Positions 19,129-29,200 are shown, counted from the first letter of the stretch. The stretch: 64,000 bases of DNA from Aureispira anguillae (GCF_026000115.1 NZ_AP026867.1:5382001-5446000), one strand, 5' to 3'. The notes: generated from the letters alone by a model not told the origin. Made by a program: numbers and translations.

Positions 19129-20535
19129 ATGATACATCGCCTATTCTTGATTGGCATCCTTGTAGCAGGTTGCATTCGTTTAGTTGAGGGGCAAATTTCT
19201 AAAGTTTGCATCCAATCCATTGACATTATTGGGTACAAAAAAACTAAAACAACGCTTATTGAAAATGAACTCAACATAAGCGTAGGCGATTCGATTCCTT
19301 TAGAGCAACTAATGCCCAAACTGGAACAAAACAAACGCTTCTTAGTTAATACCCTATTATTTAACCATGTTGAGATCAAAATTCTAAAATGGGAAGAGCA
19401 AAATGTACACCTACTCATCGTACTCAAAGAATCTTGGTATATCTTTCCGCTGCCTCAATTTGAGTTAGCAGATAGAAATTTTAACGTTTGGTGGACTCGA
19501 CACAACCGAGACATTCGTCGAGCTAATCTTGGCATGTGGTTAGTCTGGCGAAACTTAACGGGTTACAATGATTTATTAAAAGTAATTGTTCAGTTTGGAT
19601 ATACTCGAAAGTTTGAATTGGATTACACCCTCCCTCCTATGGGGCAAAAACGAAAATTTGGGTTTAATATTAATGCCTTATATTCTGACAATAAAGAAAT
19701 TGCTTACAATACCATTAACAACAAGCTTGCTTTTTACAATAACTTTGATATTTCGGAACGTCAGTTTCAGCGTATTCGAGGGCGTTTTAGAGGCTATTAT
19801 AGGCGTACACTATTGGAAACTCAGCAATTAGAATTAAGCTTTTTGCAACTAAGCATTAGCGACTCTATAGCCGCTTTTAATCCCCATTTTTTTTTAGGAG
19901 GAAATACGGTACAACGATCTTTTAATCTTACCTATACCTATACACTAGACAAAAGGGATATTCGAGCCTACCCTTTGAATGGTTACTATGTAAAAGCCAT
20001 TTTAAACAAACAAGGATTAGGAATATTTAACGACATCAATCAATTGCAACTGACCGCTCATTTTGGGCATTATATGCAAATTGGTCAACATTTAAGTGTT
20101 GCAACCCAAATAAAAGGACGTTATAGTTTTATCCGTTCCCAAATGCCTTATAACGACAATCGAGCTTTAGGTTTTAATGAAGATTTTGTTAGAGGGTATC
20201 AATATTACGTCATCAATGGGCAAGATTTTTTATTGGTGCAATCGGATATAAATTTTAAAGTACTAGATGTTTCGATTCCATTATTCCGCAAATTTCCCAT
20301 TAGTTATCTGCAAGCCCTCCCGCTAAAAATTCATCTTCGTTATCATCTAGATTTAGGCTATGTTTGGGATCGTTTTTATGCACAAGCCAACCACTTAAGC
20401 AATACAGATTTGCTAGGAACAGGCATAGGGGTAGATTTAATTTTCTATTCTTATAATATAATTGTGCAATTTGAATACACTTTTAACAAAAATGGCGAAA
20501 AAGGTCTATATTTACGTTATCGCTTTAATTTTTAG
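19129..20535 (+). CDS. BamA/TamA-family outer membrane protein with one POTRA domain
   Basis: 468 residues. A signal peptide (about 1-21) is followed by a single POTRA domain (VCIQSIDIIGYKKTKTTLIENELNISVGDSI to about 105). A 16-strand-type barrel follows, ending in the typical aromatic residue (LYLRYRFNF). The motif VRGYQYYVINGQDF resembles the conserved L6-loop VRGF/Y element of Omp85 proteins. With only one POTRA domain it is too short for the essential BamA and is more likely a TamA-like or lipid-transport accessory protein. It is the first gene of a unit with nadK 26 bp downstream. Confidence 0.85.
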   Translation: MIHRLFLIGILVAGCIRLVEGQISKVCIQSIDIIGYKKTKTTLIENELNISVGDSIPLEQLMPKLEQNKRFLVNTLLFNHVEIKILKWEEQNVHLLIVLKESWYIFPLPQFELADRNFNVWWTRHNRDIRRANLGMWLVWRNLTGYNDLLKVIVQFGYTRKFELDYTLPPMGQKRKFGFNINALYSDNKEIAYNTINNKLAFYNNFDISERQFQRIRGRFRGYYRRTLLETQQLELSFLQLSISDSIAAFNPHFFLGGNTVQRSFNLTYTYTLDKRDIRAYPLNGYYVKAILNKQGLGIFNDINQLQLTAHFGHYMQIGQHLSVATQIKGRYSFIRSQMPYNDNRALGFNEDFVRGYQYYVINGQDFLLVQSDINFKVLDVSIPLFRKFPISYLQALPLKIHLRYHLDLGYVWDRFYAQANHLSNTDLLGTGIGVDLIFYSYNIIVQFEYTFNKNGEKGLYLRYRFNF

Positions 20536-20561
20536 ACTTCTCTAATCCTCTATTATATATT

Positions 20562-21446
20562 TTGAATATAGCCATTTATAGCAGATTTTTAAAAAAAGAT
20601 CATATTTCCTTCGTTCAAATTCTCTTTGATATTTTAGCCCAAAGAGATGCCAATCTGTTTATTTTTGAAGAATACTATAAAAGCTTTGGCGATAAAATCA
20701 AGGTTCAACAGCAACTAAGTTTTTTTCAAGAACACGATGATTTCAAAGCTCAAAATATTGATTTTGTCATTAGTTTGGGAGGAGATGGAACCATCCTAGA
20801 TGTGGTGACGATTGTTCGGGATAGTGGTGTTCCCATTATGGGCATCAACTTAGGAAGGCTTGGCTTTTTGGCAATGATAGAAAAAAGTCGAATAGAGCAA
20901 GCCTTAGATGCACTTTATAGCGACAGTTATACCTTAGATCCTCGCTCTATTCTCTATTTAGAATCGTTCCCCTCTATTTTTGGGGATAAGAATTTTGCTT
21001 TAAACGATTTTACAATCCTAAAAAGGGATACCTCGTCAATGGTTATTATACATACCTATGTCAATGGCGAGTTTCTAAATTCATACTGGGCAGATGGAAT
21101 TATTGTTGCCACTCCTACTGGCTCTACTGGTTATTCTCTAAGTTGTGGAGGACCTATTATATTTCCAAAATCGGGCAATTTTATTATTACCCCTGTAGCA
21201 CCACACAATTTAAATGTTCGACCGATTGTATTATCCGACAATGCCGTTATTTCATTTGAGGTAGAAGGTCGTGCTAAGAATTTTTTGTGCACCCTTGATT
21301 CTCGTTATGAAACCATTGATACGCATTTTCAACTAGCTGTTCGAAAGGCAGACTTTCAGATTAATTTAGTTCGTTTTACCGATCGCAACTTCTTGTACAT
21401 GATACGAGAGAAGCTCAAATGGGGCATTGACTCTAGAAATTATTAA
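20562..21446 (+). CDS. nadK: NAD kinase
   Basis: 294 residues with all signatures: GGDGTILDVV (ATP/NAD-binding, about 70), NLGRLGFLAM, LNDFTILKRD, and DGIIVATPTGSTGYSLSCGGPII. It phosphorylates NAD to NADP. The start is read as TTG, because MNIAIYSRFLKK aligns with the usual NadK N-terminus and no ATG is nearby. It lies 26 bp after the BamA-like gene and before a DUF6089 gene, a neighbourhood that recurs in Bacteroidota. Confidence 0.95.
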   Translation: MNIAIYSRFLKKDHISFVQILFDILAQRDANLFIFEEYYKSFGDKIKVQQQLSFFQEHDDFKAQNIDFVISLGGDGTILDVVTIVRDSGVPIMGINLGRLGFLAMIEKSRIEQALDALYSDSYTLDPRSILYLESFPSIFGDKNFALNDFTILKRDTSSMVIIHTYVNGEFLNSYWADGIIVATPTGSTGYSLSCGGPIIFPKSGNFIITPVAPHNLNVRPIVLSDNAVISFEVEGRAKNFLCTLDSRYETIDTHFQLAVRKADFQINLVRFTDRNFLYMIREKLKWGIDSRNY

Positions 21447-21795
21447 ATTTCCATTCTTAAGTAACTACACAATAGAAAGGTAACGAATTAAAAATTCTAC
21501 CCTGATTTATTAATATAGTACGATTTTTCAACGGAGTAATGGTAATATTCAAACTAATATTACTAGTTTTGCAGTTCTTTTATCGTCCTAATTTGAAAAA
21601 AGAAAACATTCGTTAGAACAACAAAAGCAAGGATGTTTTCGTTTTCTAAAAGAAGCATGCTCTTTTTTATTCCTAAAAACTTCCGTTATAGTAATAATCT
21701 TCTACATTTTTAATTAATTACAATAGTTAGGTTAGATTTTTGATAGAATCTGTATGCCTATTATTAGGACTCTAATTGTTAAAAAATAATAATCA
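21447..21795. other. 349-bp intergenic region with two weak hairpins
   Basis: GAAAACAT (21602-21609) / ATGTTTTC (21633-21640) forms an 8-bp stem. AAAAGA-GCATGC-TCTTTT (21648-21666) with trailing T residues is a possible nadK terminator. No gene is seen. Confidence 0.4.
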
Positions 21796-22623
21796 GTGAG
21801 ACATATATTATTACTAGGCTGTTTGCTTTTTTTTAGTACAGTCAATAACTTACAAGCACAATATTGGGAAGTAAGTGGAATGGGAGGAATCACACTCTAT
21901 CATGGTGACTTGGCTCCCGATTTTTCATTTCAAACCCCTGGTGCGGCGGGTAGTTTTTTTGTACGTCGTAATGTCGATCCTAGGGTATCATTACGTTTTG
22001 GAGCTAGCTTTGGAACCATTAGCGCCTCTGACAAAAAATCATTAAATCCCTATAATCAAGCTCGAAATTTAAGCTTTCAATCTACTCTTTTTGAAGGATC
22101 TGTTGGGTTAGAATTCAACTTTCTCCCCTTTCACCACCATTCTCAAAAAGGAAGAAACCGCAATCAATTTACGCCCTATCTAGTCGCTGGATTTGGGATT
22201 TTTCACCATAGCCCCAAAGCGGAATACAAAGGCAGTATGTATGCCTTGCAACCGCTAGGAACAGAAGGTCAAGCCCCTGGACAAGAATATTCTCTGATAC
22301 AACCTTCATTTATTATTGGAGGTGGGTTTAAAATAGACATCAATTCTGAATGGGGAATTGTAATTGAAGGAGCAACTAGAATTTTATTTTTTGATTATTT
22401 GGATGATGTAAGTGGGCAATATGCTGACAATCGTGTAATTGCTGGACATAGAGGCTCTTTGGGTAGTGCGGCAATTGGTTTGGCAGATCGTTCTGGTGAG
22501 GTTGGTCAAAATATAGGCAGACCAGGAAGACAGCGTGGCGATTCTAAAACCAATGATGGTTATACCATGTTTACCATTGGCATTCTTTATACCATGCATC
22601 AGTATCGTTGCCCAGCTTGGTAA
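21796..22623 (+). CDS. DUF6089-type outer membrane beta-barrel protein
   Basis: 275 residues starting at GTG. A signal peptide (about 1-21, ending LQAQ) precedes the typical opening YWEVSGMGGITLYHGDLAPDF. Alternating strands follow, with FNFLPFHHHS and TPYLVAGFGIFHHSPKAEYKG, as in the DUF6089 family that sits near nadK and bamA in many Bacteroidota. It is probably an outer membrane protein of unknown function. It ends at a clear terminator. Confidence 0.82.
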   Translation: MRHILLLGCLLFFSTVNNLQAQYWEVSGMGGITLYHGDLAPDFSFQTPGAAGSFFVRRNVDPRVSLRFGASFGTISASDKKSLNPYNQARNLSFQSTLFEGSVGLEFNFLPFHHHSQKGRNRNQFTPYLVAGFGIFHHSPKAEYKGSMYALQPLGTEGQAPGQEYSLIQPSFIIGGGFKIDINSEWGIVIEGATRILFFDYLDDVSGQYADNRVIAGHRGSLGSAAIGLADRSGEVGQNIGRPGRQRGDSKTNDGYTMFTIGILYTMHQYRCPAW

Positions 22624-22649
22624 TCAACTAAACACATACAATATATCTT

Positions 22650-22690
22650 AACCTTTTAGTACAGCAATTGCTAAAAGGTTTTTTTTATGG
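22650..22690 (+). terminator. Intrinsic terminator after the DUF6089 gene
   Basis: AACCTTTTAG (22650-22659) / CTAAAAGGTT (22671-22680) with an 11-nt loop and a following T-run is a standard plus-strand terminator, 27 bp after the stop. Confidence 0.88.
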
Positions 22691-22789
22691 CAGGAGACTC
22701 AGTATATTGGAGCAAAATTTCCCTCCTCGTTCATTGATTGAACCTTATGCGGAAGGCAAAATGAACGCAATAAAACACAATATACACCT

Positions 22790-24184
22790 ATGCGCAAACT
22801 ACTAATTGTTCTCTTAGTTTTTGTACTGAGCATTATTAGCTTAATCTTAGTCTTTAATACGTTTATTAATACTTCCAAGCAGAGTAAAATACAGTTGGTA
22901 CAAGAACTGCCTCAATATCCCAATGCTCCAAAACGATTAGCACAAGCATTGCGTATTCCTACCATTCCCGATAGTAATCTTACGGCTAATTTTAGTCGAT
23001 TTCAAGCGCTAATACAAAAAAATTATCCTGCTATTTTTAACAATCCTAATGTAGAATGGCAATATTTTGAACAGTTTAGCTGGGTGGCAAAATGGGTAGG
23101 TCGAACATCTGAACTAGCACCAATTGTTTTGGTAGCCGAACAGTATGTTGAAGAGCCTGAATTAAAGCACATCCCAGAATGGTCTTATAACCCATTTATG
23201 GGAAAAATAGACCAAGAATTTGTCTATGGTCAAGGTGCACAAAATGGCAAAGCAGCTATGTTAGCCATGTTAGAAGTATTCAACACCTTAGTTCGCCAAA
23301 ATACACTCCCTGAAAGAACCATTTATTTTGCCTTTCCTCACAATACGCAGCAAGGAGAAAAGGCTATTATTCAAGCCCTTCAAAGCGCTCAAATTGCTCC
23401 TGAGTTTATTTTAAAAACAGGGGGACTAATCAGTCAAAATATTCTATGGGATTTAACAATGCCAATGGCATTGATTGGAGTTGGTCGCCAATCTGTCGCT
23501 CAAATTACACTTGAAGCCAAAAACAGTACTGCAAAGCCTATTATTCAAGCCGTTCAGCAACTAAAAGCAGCACTTCCCTTAGTTGAAATGGAAGCAGCTA
23601 GCATCAACGACTTTTTAACCTATATCAGTCCTGAAATGCCATTTGGGCAACGGTTGATCTTTTCGAATCAATGGCTATTAAACAATATTCAACAAAAACA
23701 ATTACAGAACAATAGCTTGACAAAAGCCATTTTTGGCCATAATATAACAAGTCATTTAACACCTCAAGATAGCAACAAAACAAGCCTAGGAACAGTAACC
23801 CTTACAGGATCAAATTTAAACCACAATTTAGAGCAGTGGGTAAAAAGTCATTTGCAACACCCCAAAGTGCAGCTCTTAGGGCAGGCACAATTTTTATATA
23901 AAAATCAAAAAAGAGCAGCCATCAATAATGGAGCCTATCGTTTAATCAGCAATACCTGCAAAGAAATATTTCCCCATATTATTTCAGCTCCCATCTTAGT
24001 GAACAAAACTTCAAAAGTAAATTGGCAAGCAAACCTCAATACAGATATTTATTATTTCCATCCTGTTATTTATACGCCAACCCGTTGGGAAAAGGCACAA
24101 AAGAAAATAGACAACAAGATTAATATTAAAAATTACGAGCAGATGATGCAGTTTTATTATCAATTGATTATGAATAGCATTTGA
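22790..24184 (+). CDS. M20-family (PM20D1-like) protein lacking metal ligands, membrane-anchored
   Basis: 464 residues with an N-terminal membrane helix (4-26). The order of segments follows M20 carboxypeptidases such as PM20D1, but the zinc ligands are gone. The A-H-x-D-V region reads AEQYV (116-120), LDDK reads QNGK (151-154), and the D-E-E region reads NTQ (185-187). The general-base Glu is also lost. It is therefore probably a pseudo-peptidase that binds rather than cleaves. It is a lone plus-strand gene, convergent with the winged-helix pair, whose stop is 11 bp away. Confidence 0.7.
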   Translation: MRKLLIVLLVFVLSIISLILVFNTFINTSKQSKIQLVQELPQYPNAPKRLAQALRIPTIPDSNLTANFSRFQALIQKNYPAIFNNPNVEWQYFEQFSWVAKWVGRTSELAPIVLVAEQYVEEPELKHIPEWSYNPFMGKIDQEFVYGQGAQNGKAAMLAMLEVFNTLVRQNTLPERTIYFAFPHNTQQGEKAIIQALQSAQIAPEFILKTGGLISQNILWDLTMPMALIGVGRQSVAQITLEAKNSTAKPIIQAVQQLKAALPLVEMEAASINDFLTYISPEMPFGQRLIFSNQWLLNNIQQKQLQNNSLTKAIFGHNITSHLTPQDSNKTSLGTVTLTGSNLNHNLEQWVKSHLQHPKVQLLGQAQFLYKNQKRAAINNGAYRLISNTCKEIFPHIISAPILVNKTSKVNWQANLNTDIYYFHPVIYTPTRWEKAQKKIDNKINIKNYEQMMQFYYQLIMNSI

Positions 24185-24195
24185 GCCAATACGCT

Positions 24196-25032
24196 TTAGC
24201 CCAATAGGCTCCTATCTCGAATCTGATATTCAAGCAATGCATTTTTTTCATCAATCGCCATTTTAAAAACCCCTTGTTCATGCAGGTTTTCCAGTTTGCG
24301 TTTGGCTTCGTCCATTGAAATCTTCAACTTAATGCAAAGCAAAGTCGGCGTAAGTCGCCCCTTATGATCAATCGCTAACTGAAGTACCTCAGCATCTGGA
24401 ATTTTAATTTTTTCTTGTTCAGGAAGCTCTATTTTTATTCGATCTTTTTTTCGAGGTTGCTCTCTTAATATGGGTTTGGTGCTACCAATGGGCTTGTTAA
24501 TTACATAAATTTTTTGAAAGCCTTGGTTGTATAACATTGTTAGCTTACCAGCCTTTTTTAAACGATTCATTAAAGACTTTGCCTCATAGATATTAATCCC
24601 AAAGATGACCACCAGCTCTGCAATCGTCACTTGATAATCGTCAACATGCAATAAAATAACGTCAATAATTTCTTGCTCTGATAGACCTTGTTGTTGAGCA
24701 GGTAACGAATCAAACAAAGGGATTCCCTCTTTCAATTGATAAATACCGCTCCCCATGCCACTGCCATCATAAAGATGACGCAAAGCACCTTCCATTGCTA
24801 AATAATTCAAGCGGATCCCTGCTTCTTTTTCGGTCAATGCTGTAGCGGTTGCTAATTGTTCCTTTGTAATAAAATGATTGGCTTTTGCCATCAGTTTAAA
24901 AATATCTGCATCAGAGGCCTTATGCTTTGTTTCTTCATAAATTCTTTGATAGTATTTTTTGCTCAGAAGTACGATCACGACAATAAGAAGAATCATAATT
25001 GTCAACACCCCAATAAGAACTAGTCCTTTCAT
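24196..25032 (-). CDS. Membrane-anchored protein with three winged-helix-like domains (copy A)
   Basis: 278 residues. One N-terminal membrane helix (about 4-24) precedes three repeated helix-turn-helix-like units: ADIFKLMAKANHFITKEQLA (about 42-90), QEIIDVILLHVDDYQVTIAEL (about 120-175), and AEVLQLAIDHKGRLTPTLLC (about 215-270). Each has the pattern of a three-helix core plus a wing. A paralogue of the same layout lies immediately upstream at 25064-25900. I do not recognise a named family. A membrane-tethered regulator or an adaptor are both possible. Confidence 0.65.
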   Translation of the reverse strand: MKGLVLIGVLTIMILLIVVIVLLSKKYYQRIYEETKHKASDADIFKLMAKANHFITKEQLATATALTEKEAGIRLNYLAMEGALRHLYDGSGMGSGIYQLKEGIPLFDSLPAQQQGLSEQEIIDVILLHVDDYQVTIAELVVIFGINIYEAKSLMNRLKKAGKLTMLYNQGFQKIYVINKPIGSTKPILREQPRKKDRIKIELPEQEKIKIPDAEVLQLAIDHKGRLTPTLLCIKLKISMDEAKRKLENLHEQGVFKMAIDEKNALLEYQIRDRSLLG

Positions 25033-25063
25033 ATTGATCTTAATTTATAATATATCCAACAGC

Positions 25064-25900
25064 TTAAGCCAATAAATTTTTATCTCTTAAATGATACTCA
25101 ATAATAGCATCCCTCTCATTTACATCCATAATAAAGGCTCCTTGCTCGTATAGTTCTTCTAATTTAAACTGTGCTTCTTCCATTGAAATTTGCAATTTTA
25201 AGCAAAGTAAGGCTGCTGTTAAACGCCCCTTATGCTCAATGGCAAGATTTAAAACATCCGCATCTGGAATTTTCAGTTTCACTTGTTCTTGTTTCAAACT
25301 CATTTTTGATGAAGGGATTGCCATTTTCTCAGAGAAGGTGCCTTTTTTTAAGGCAGGAGTTGATTCCAACAACGGTTTTTTGATTACATAAATCAAGGAC
25401 CACCCTTTCCAAAGCTGCCCAACTAAACCACTTTTTTTGAGTCGCTTTAAGACCTTTTTGGCTTCCTTTATTTCCAACCCAAACACAATGGCCAACTCAG
25501 CAATTGTAATCTGATAATCGTCTGAATACTCTAAGACTGCCTCAACAATCTGTTGGTCTGTTAACCCCTGTATACTAATCGGCAAAACATCATCTTCAGG
25601 CAACTCTTCCTTGAGATGATAAACTAAGTTAACCCCTGTGCTATCTTGATAACGTTGAATTGCTCCAACCATTGCCAAATAAGCTAAGCGATCTCTGGCC
25701 TCCTTTTTGTCCAAGGCAGAAACAGCCGCTAATTGTTGAGCCGTTAAAAAATGGTTTGCCTTTGCCATCATTTTGAAAATTTCAGCATCAGAGAACTTAT
25801 TTTTAGAGCGTTCATAAAGTCCTTTATAATACCACTGTATAAAAAAAACGAGGCCTACTGTAATCAGTGTAATAAGTATAGATACAAAAAACAATTCCAT
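25064..25900 (-). CDS. Membrane-anchored protein with three winged-helix-like domains (copy B)
   Basis: 278 residues from the ATG at 25900. This start was chosen because MELFFVSILITLI aligns with the N-terminus of the paralogue; an upstream TTG at 25948 would add 16 residues. Repeats match copy A closely (AEIFKMMAKANHFLTAQQLA, QQIVEAVLEYSDDYQITIAEL, ADVLNLAIEHKGRLTAALLC). The linker between units two and three is Lys/Ser-rich and variable. The 31-bp gap to copy A suggests one transcript formed by tandem duplication. The function is unknown. Confidence 0.65.
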   Translation of the reverse strand: MELFFVSILITLITVGLVFFIQWYYKGLYERSKNKFSDAEIFKMMAKANHFLTAQQLAAVSALDKKEARDRLAYLAMVGAIQRYQDSTGVNLVYHLKEELPEDDVLPISIQGLTDQQIVEAVLEYSDDYQITIAELAIVFGLEIKEAKKVLKRLKKSGLVGQLWKGWSLIYVIKKPLLESTPALKKGTFSEKMAIPSSKMSLKQEQVKLKIPDADVLNLAIEHKGRLTAALLCLKLQISMEEAQFKLEELYEQGAFIMDVNERDAIIEYHLRDKNLLA

Positions 25901-26386
25901 ATTAAATTCTCTTAAATTTATCTCATTTTCAATAAGTTCTTGAAACAACTTTCCAATATAATAAACTTTATTTCATTTAGAATTATTTATCACTCGAAAA
26001 CCCGATTCCTCCCATTAATCTTTTGCATAAAAAATAATTCTTCCTATTTGGCTATTTTCTAGTTGTTATTTTTAGGGGTATTAATTAGAGCAAACGACAA
26101 GGCTAGGAAGCCTTTTATATCAAATTTATTTTTTCAACATTTACATTTAAATGATACTAGGCTAATTAAATAGCCTTAGATTATACATCTATTCTCCCTC
26201 AATAGCACTATAATCAACAACCGTTTTTTATTTTTCGTTCTTTAATACTTACACCTTACCCCACAATACAATCCATACATAGTCTATCTTTTTCTGTTCG
26301 ATAAATAAGTTCTGATGGCTATAAAGAAGCACCACAGCCCCCATTCAAAAACCTATTTATTTGATTGATTTTCTAAAATACTACTT
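25901..26386. other. About 485-bp divergent intergenic region
   Basis: This A/T-rich region lies between the winged-helix pair (minus) and the subtilase gene (plus). I see no gene, strong hairpin or convincing promoter box in it. Confidence 0.4.
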
Positions 26387-29071
26387 ATGCGATTTAATAC
26401 CATTTCCAAACTAGTTTTCATCTTGTTGACAATCAACATCAACTATAGCTTAGCACAAGAAGCCTTTCCCCATGTAGAAAATGAAATTCTTGTTCGATTA
26501 AAAGACGATCATTCGATTAGTTGGCTCATCAAAGACTTGGAATTTCACAAAGGCTTACGTACACGCAGTCAAGCAAAATCGCTTCTTTCTCAGCATATGA
26601 ATATTTGGCAAATATCCTTCAATAAAGATATATTAACAGCAGACAAAATGCTAGAAATAGCTCGAAAACATCCCTCTGTACACAATGCACAACTTAATTT
26701 CATTTTAGAAAAACGAGTCACCCCCAATGATCCTTCTTACAACCAACAATGGCAATATGAACAGGCTTCTGATTTTGATTTAGATGCCTCTGCGGCTTGG
26801 GATATTACAACAGGAGGAGTTACAGCATTGGGCGACACGATCGTTGTTTGTGTAATTGACGATGGTCTTCAAGTCAACCACCCAGATTGGGGCAATAACC
26901 TTTGGAGAAACCATGGAGAAATTGCAGGGAATGGCATTGATGATGATGGGAACGGTTATATTGATGATTTTCAGGGGTGGAATGCAGATAACAATAACAA
27001 TGATATTGTGGCGAGTAATCCATTTACAACCCATGGAACGCCCGTTGCGGGAATTGTAGCAGCACAGGGCAATAACGGAATTGGAGTAAGTGGTGTCAAT
27101 TGGAACGTTAAGTTAATGTTTGTAGTTGGAGGCGGAACCAGCGCCAATTCTATTGCCGCTTATAGTTATCCACTAGCCTGCCGAAAACTATACAACCAAA
27201 CCAATGGTGCTTCAGGTGCTTTTGTTGTGGCTACAAATGCTTCTTGGGGACAAGACAATCAACAATGCGCAACCTATGCTCCCCTAGTTAATGAGTTTTA
27301 TGATACCTTAGGTGTCTATGGTATTCTCAATGCAGCAGCTAGTGCCAATGCAAATAATAATGTTGATGTTACAGGAGATTTTCCAACCAGTTGTGATAGT
27401 GATTATCTTATTGCCGTTACCAATATGGATCAAACAGGAAACAAAGTGGTACAAGCAGGATATGGCTTAACACATGTTGACCTAGGGGCTTATGGAGAAG
27501 GAACGTACACGATTGCTACAGGATCTAGTTATGCTGGTTTTGGAGGAACCTCAGGTGCAACGCCTCATGTAGCAGGAACAATTGGCTTACTCTATTCCGC
27601 CCCCTGCCCTCGTCTAGCCTTATTGGCTCGTACACAGCCTGCCCAAACCGCCTTAATGCTTAAACAGATTATTATCAATTCTACCGTCAGTCACTCTAGC
27701 CTTAATGGAACAACCGTAAGTGGAGGCGTTCTTAATATGAAAAATGCCTTGGATTCTGTTATGGCAATTGGTTGTTCATTGTCAGGGTGTCACGAACCTT
27801 ATAATCTACAAGTAAATAGTAGCAACTCTAGTGCTTTTGTTAATTGGGATGCTGTTGATTCTACTCACCTTTATTACCTGCAATACAGACTAACAGGAAG
27901 CCCAAGTTGGACAAGCATTAATACGACAGATACCTTTGCAACAATCAACGGTTTAATAGCTTGTACCAGTTATGAAGTTCAAGTAGCTTCTGACTGTGAC
28001 ACGACCACTTACTCAACTGCTGTTTCTTTCAAAACAGGAGACTGTTGCCTTGCTCCTAATAGCATCACGACAAACAATTTAGGGCTAAGCAATGCTTCTT
28101 TTTCATGGGCGACCGATTCTTTTGTTAATACCTATACGGTTGAATATAAGTTAAAATCGGCAACCAACTGGACAAGCACAAGCACTAGCTCTCCCAATAT
28201 TTCTCTATCCAACTTAGATAGCTGTAGCACTTACGAATTGCGTATCATTGCTTCTTGCGCTGTTAATATCAACAATCAGTATTCGCCAACGATTGAGTTT
28301 GAAACTGCTGGATGTGGCAAATGCACCTCTACCAATTATTGTGCATCTACAGGGCAAAACTCTGGAGACGATTGGATTGAAAACGTTACTTTGGGTCTAA
28401 TTAACCATACAACAGGGAACAATAATGGCTATGCTTCTTTTGTAAATGGAGGTCCTTCTACCGACCTTTCACAGGGTGGCAGCTATCCGATTTCATTAGG
28501 TATTGGTTTTAATGTAGGCGTTTGGGGTACCAATTGGTTGTTAAAAGTTTGGATTGATTACAATCAGGACGAAGTATTTGATAATGCTACTGAATTGGTT
28601 TACGATGCAGGACAAATTTCAACAGCCACTAATAATCATACAGGAACCATTAACATTCCTTCCAATGCTGTATTGGGACGAACTAGAATGCGAGTAGCTC
28701 TAAAATGGGGCACAACTACACTAAATCCTTGTGACAATACAACCTATGGAGAAACCGAAGATTATTGTATAAATATAGTAGGTCCAACTTCTATTCGCCC
28801 AATTACAAACGATCAAAATACAACACTAAATGTTTATCCCAACCCATTTAATCATCAATTAACAGTCAACTTAAATAGTGCTACTACACAAGAGGCTGTC
28901 ATCGTACTACAAACAATTACAGGACAAGAAATAATTAACATTACCAAAGCATTAGAGATTGGGGATAATCATTTGGAGCTTCCTAGCAATCGATTGCCTC
29001 AAGGGATGTACTTAGTAAACGTATATCTCGCAGATGGTACGTTATTAACTAAAAAAGTAATTCGAGAATAG
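26387..29071 (+). CDS. Secreted S8 subtilisin-like protease with FnIII, GEVED and T9SS sorting domains
   Basis: 894 residues: signal peptide (1-23), propeptide-like domain (about 30-110), S8 catalytic domain (about 125-455), two fibronectin type III domains (about 465-640), a GEVED domain (about 650-795, with WIDYNQDEVFDNATEL and GETEDYCINI), and a type A C-terminal sorting domain (LNVYPNPFNHQLTVNL) for type IX secretion. The catalytic triad is visible as D158 (VIDDG), H216 (THGTPVAG) and S389 (GTSGATPHVAG). It should be an active extracellular or cell-surface protease. Confidence 0.93.
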   Translation: MRFNTISKLVFILLTININYSLAQEAFPHVENEILVRLKDDHSISWLIKDLEFHKGLRTRSQAKSLLSQHMNIWQISFNKDILTADKMLEIARKHPSVHNAQLNFILEKRVTPNDPSYNQQWQYEQASDFDLDASAAWDITTGGVTALGDTIVVCVIDDGLQVNHPDWGNNLWRNHGEIAGNGIDDDGNGYIDDFQGWNADNNNNDIVASNPFTTHGTPVAGIVAAQGNNGIGVSGVNWNVKLMFVVGGGTSANSIAAYSYPLACRKLYNQTNGASGAFVVATNASWGQDNQQCATYAPLVNEFYDTLGVYGILNAAASANANNNVDVTGDFPTSCDSDYLIAVTNMDQTGNKVVQAGYGLTHVDLGAYGEGTYTIATGSSYAGFGGTSGATPHVAGTIGLLYSAPCPRLALLARTQPAQTALMLKQIIINSTVSHSSLNGTTVSGGVLNMKNALDSVMAIGCSLSGCHEPYNLQVNSSNSSAFVNWDAVDSTHLYYLQYRLTGSPSWTSINTTDTFATINGLIACTSYEVQVASDCDTTTYSTAVSFKTGDCCLAPNSITTNNLGLSNASFSWATDSFVNTYTVEYKLKSATNWTSTSTSSPNISLSNLDSCSTYELRIIASCAVNINNQYSPTIEFETAGCGKCTSTNYCASTGQNSGDDWIENVTLGLINHTTGNNNGYASFVNGGPSTDLSQGGSYPISLGIGFNVGVWGTNWLLKVWIDYNQDEVFDNATELVYDAGQISTATNNHTGTINIPSNAVLGRTRMRVALKWGTTTLNPCDNTTYGETEDYCINIVGPTSIRPITNDQNTTLNVYPNPFNHQLTVNLNSATTQEAVIVLQTITGQEIINITKALEIGDNHLELPSNRLPQGMYLVNVYLADGTLLTKKVIRE

Positions 29072-29129
29072 TAAGTAATAAAGCAAAATTACGAACAGTA
29101 AATTGTTGATCTACTTATTTATCAAATAC

Positions 29130-29161
29130 ATCAAGGCCTATCGATTCTGATAGGTCTTGAT
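29130..29161 (+). terminator. Hairpin after the subtilase gene
   Basis: A 13-bp stem with one G-U pair, ATCAAGGCCTATC (29130-29142) / GATAGGTCTTGAT (29149-29161), lies 59 bp after the stop. It has no T-run, so termination is only probable. Confidence 0.45.
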
Positions 29162-29169
29162 CATAAAAA

Positions 29170-29200
29170 GGCAGCCAACCACCTTTTGCGATTGACTGCC
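29170..29200 (-). terminator. Minus-strand intrinsic terminator of the glucosaminidase-like gene
   Basis: GGCAGCCAACC (29170-29180) / GATTGACTGCC (29190-29200) is fully paired only in minus-strand RNA, where the two imperfect positions become G-U. Five A residues on the left give the U-tract. It lies downstream of the gene ending at 29326. Confidence 0.75.
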
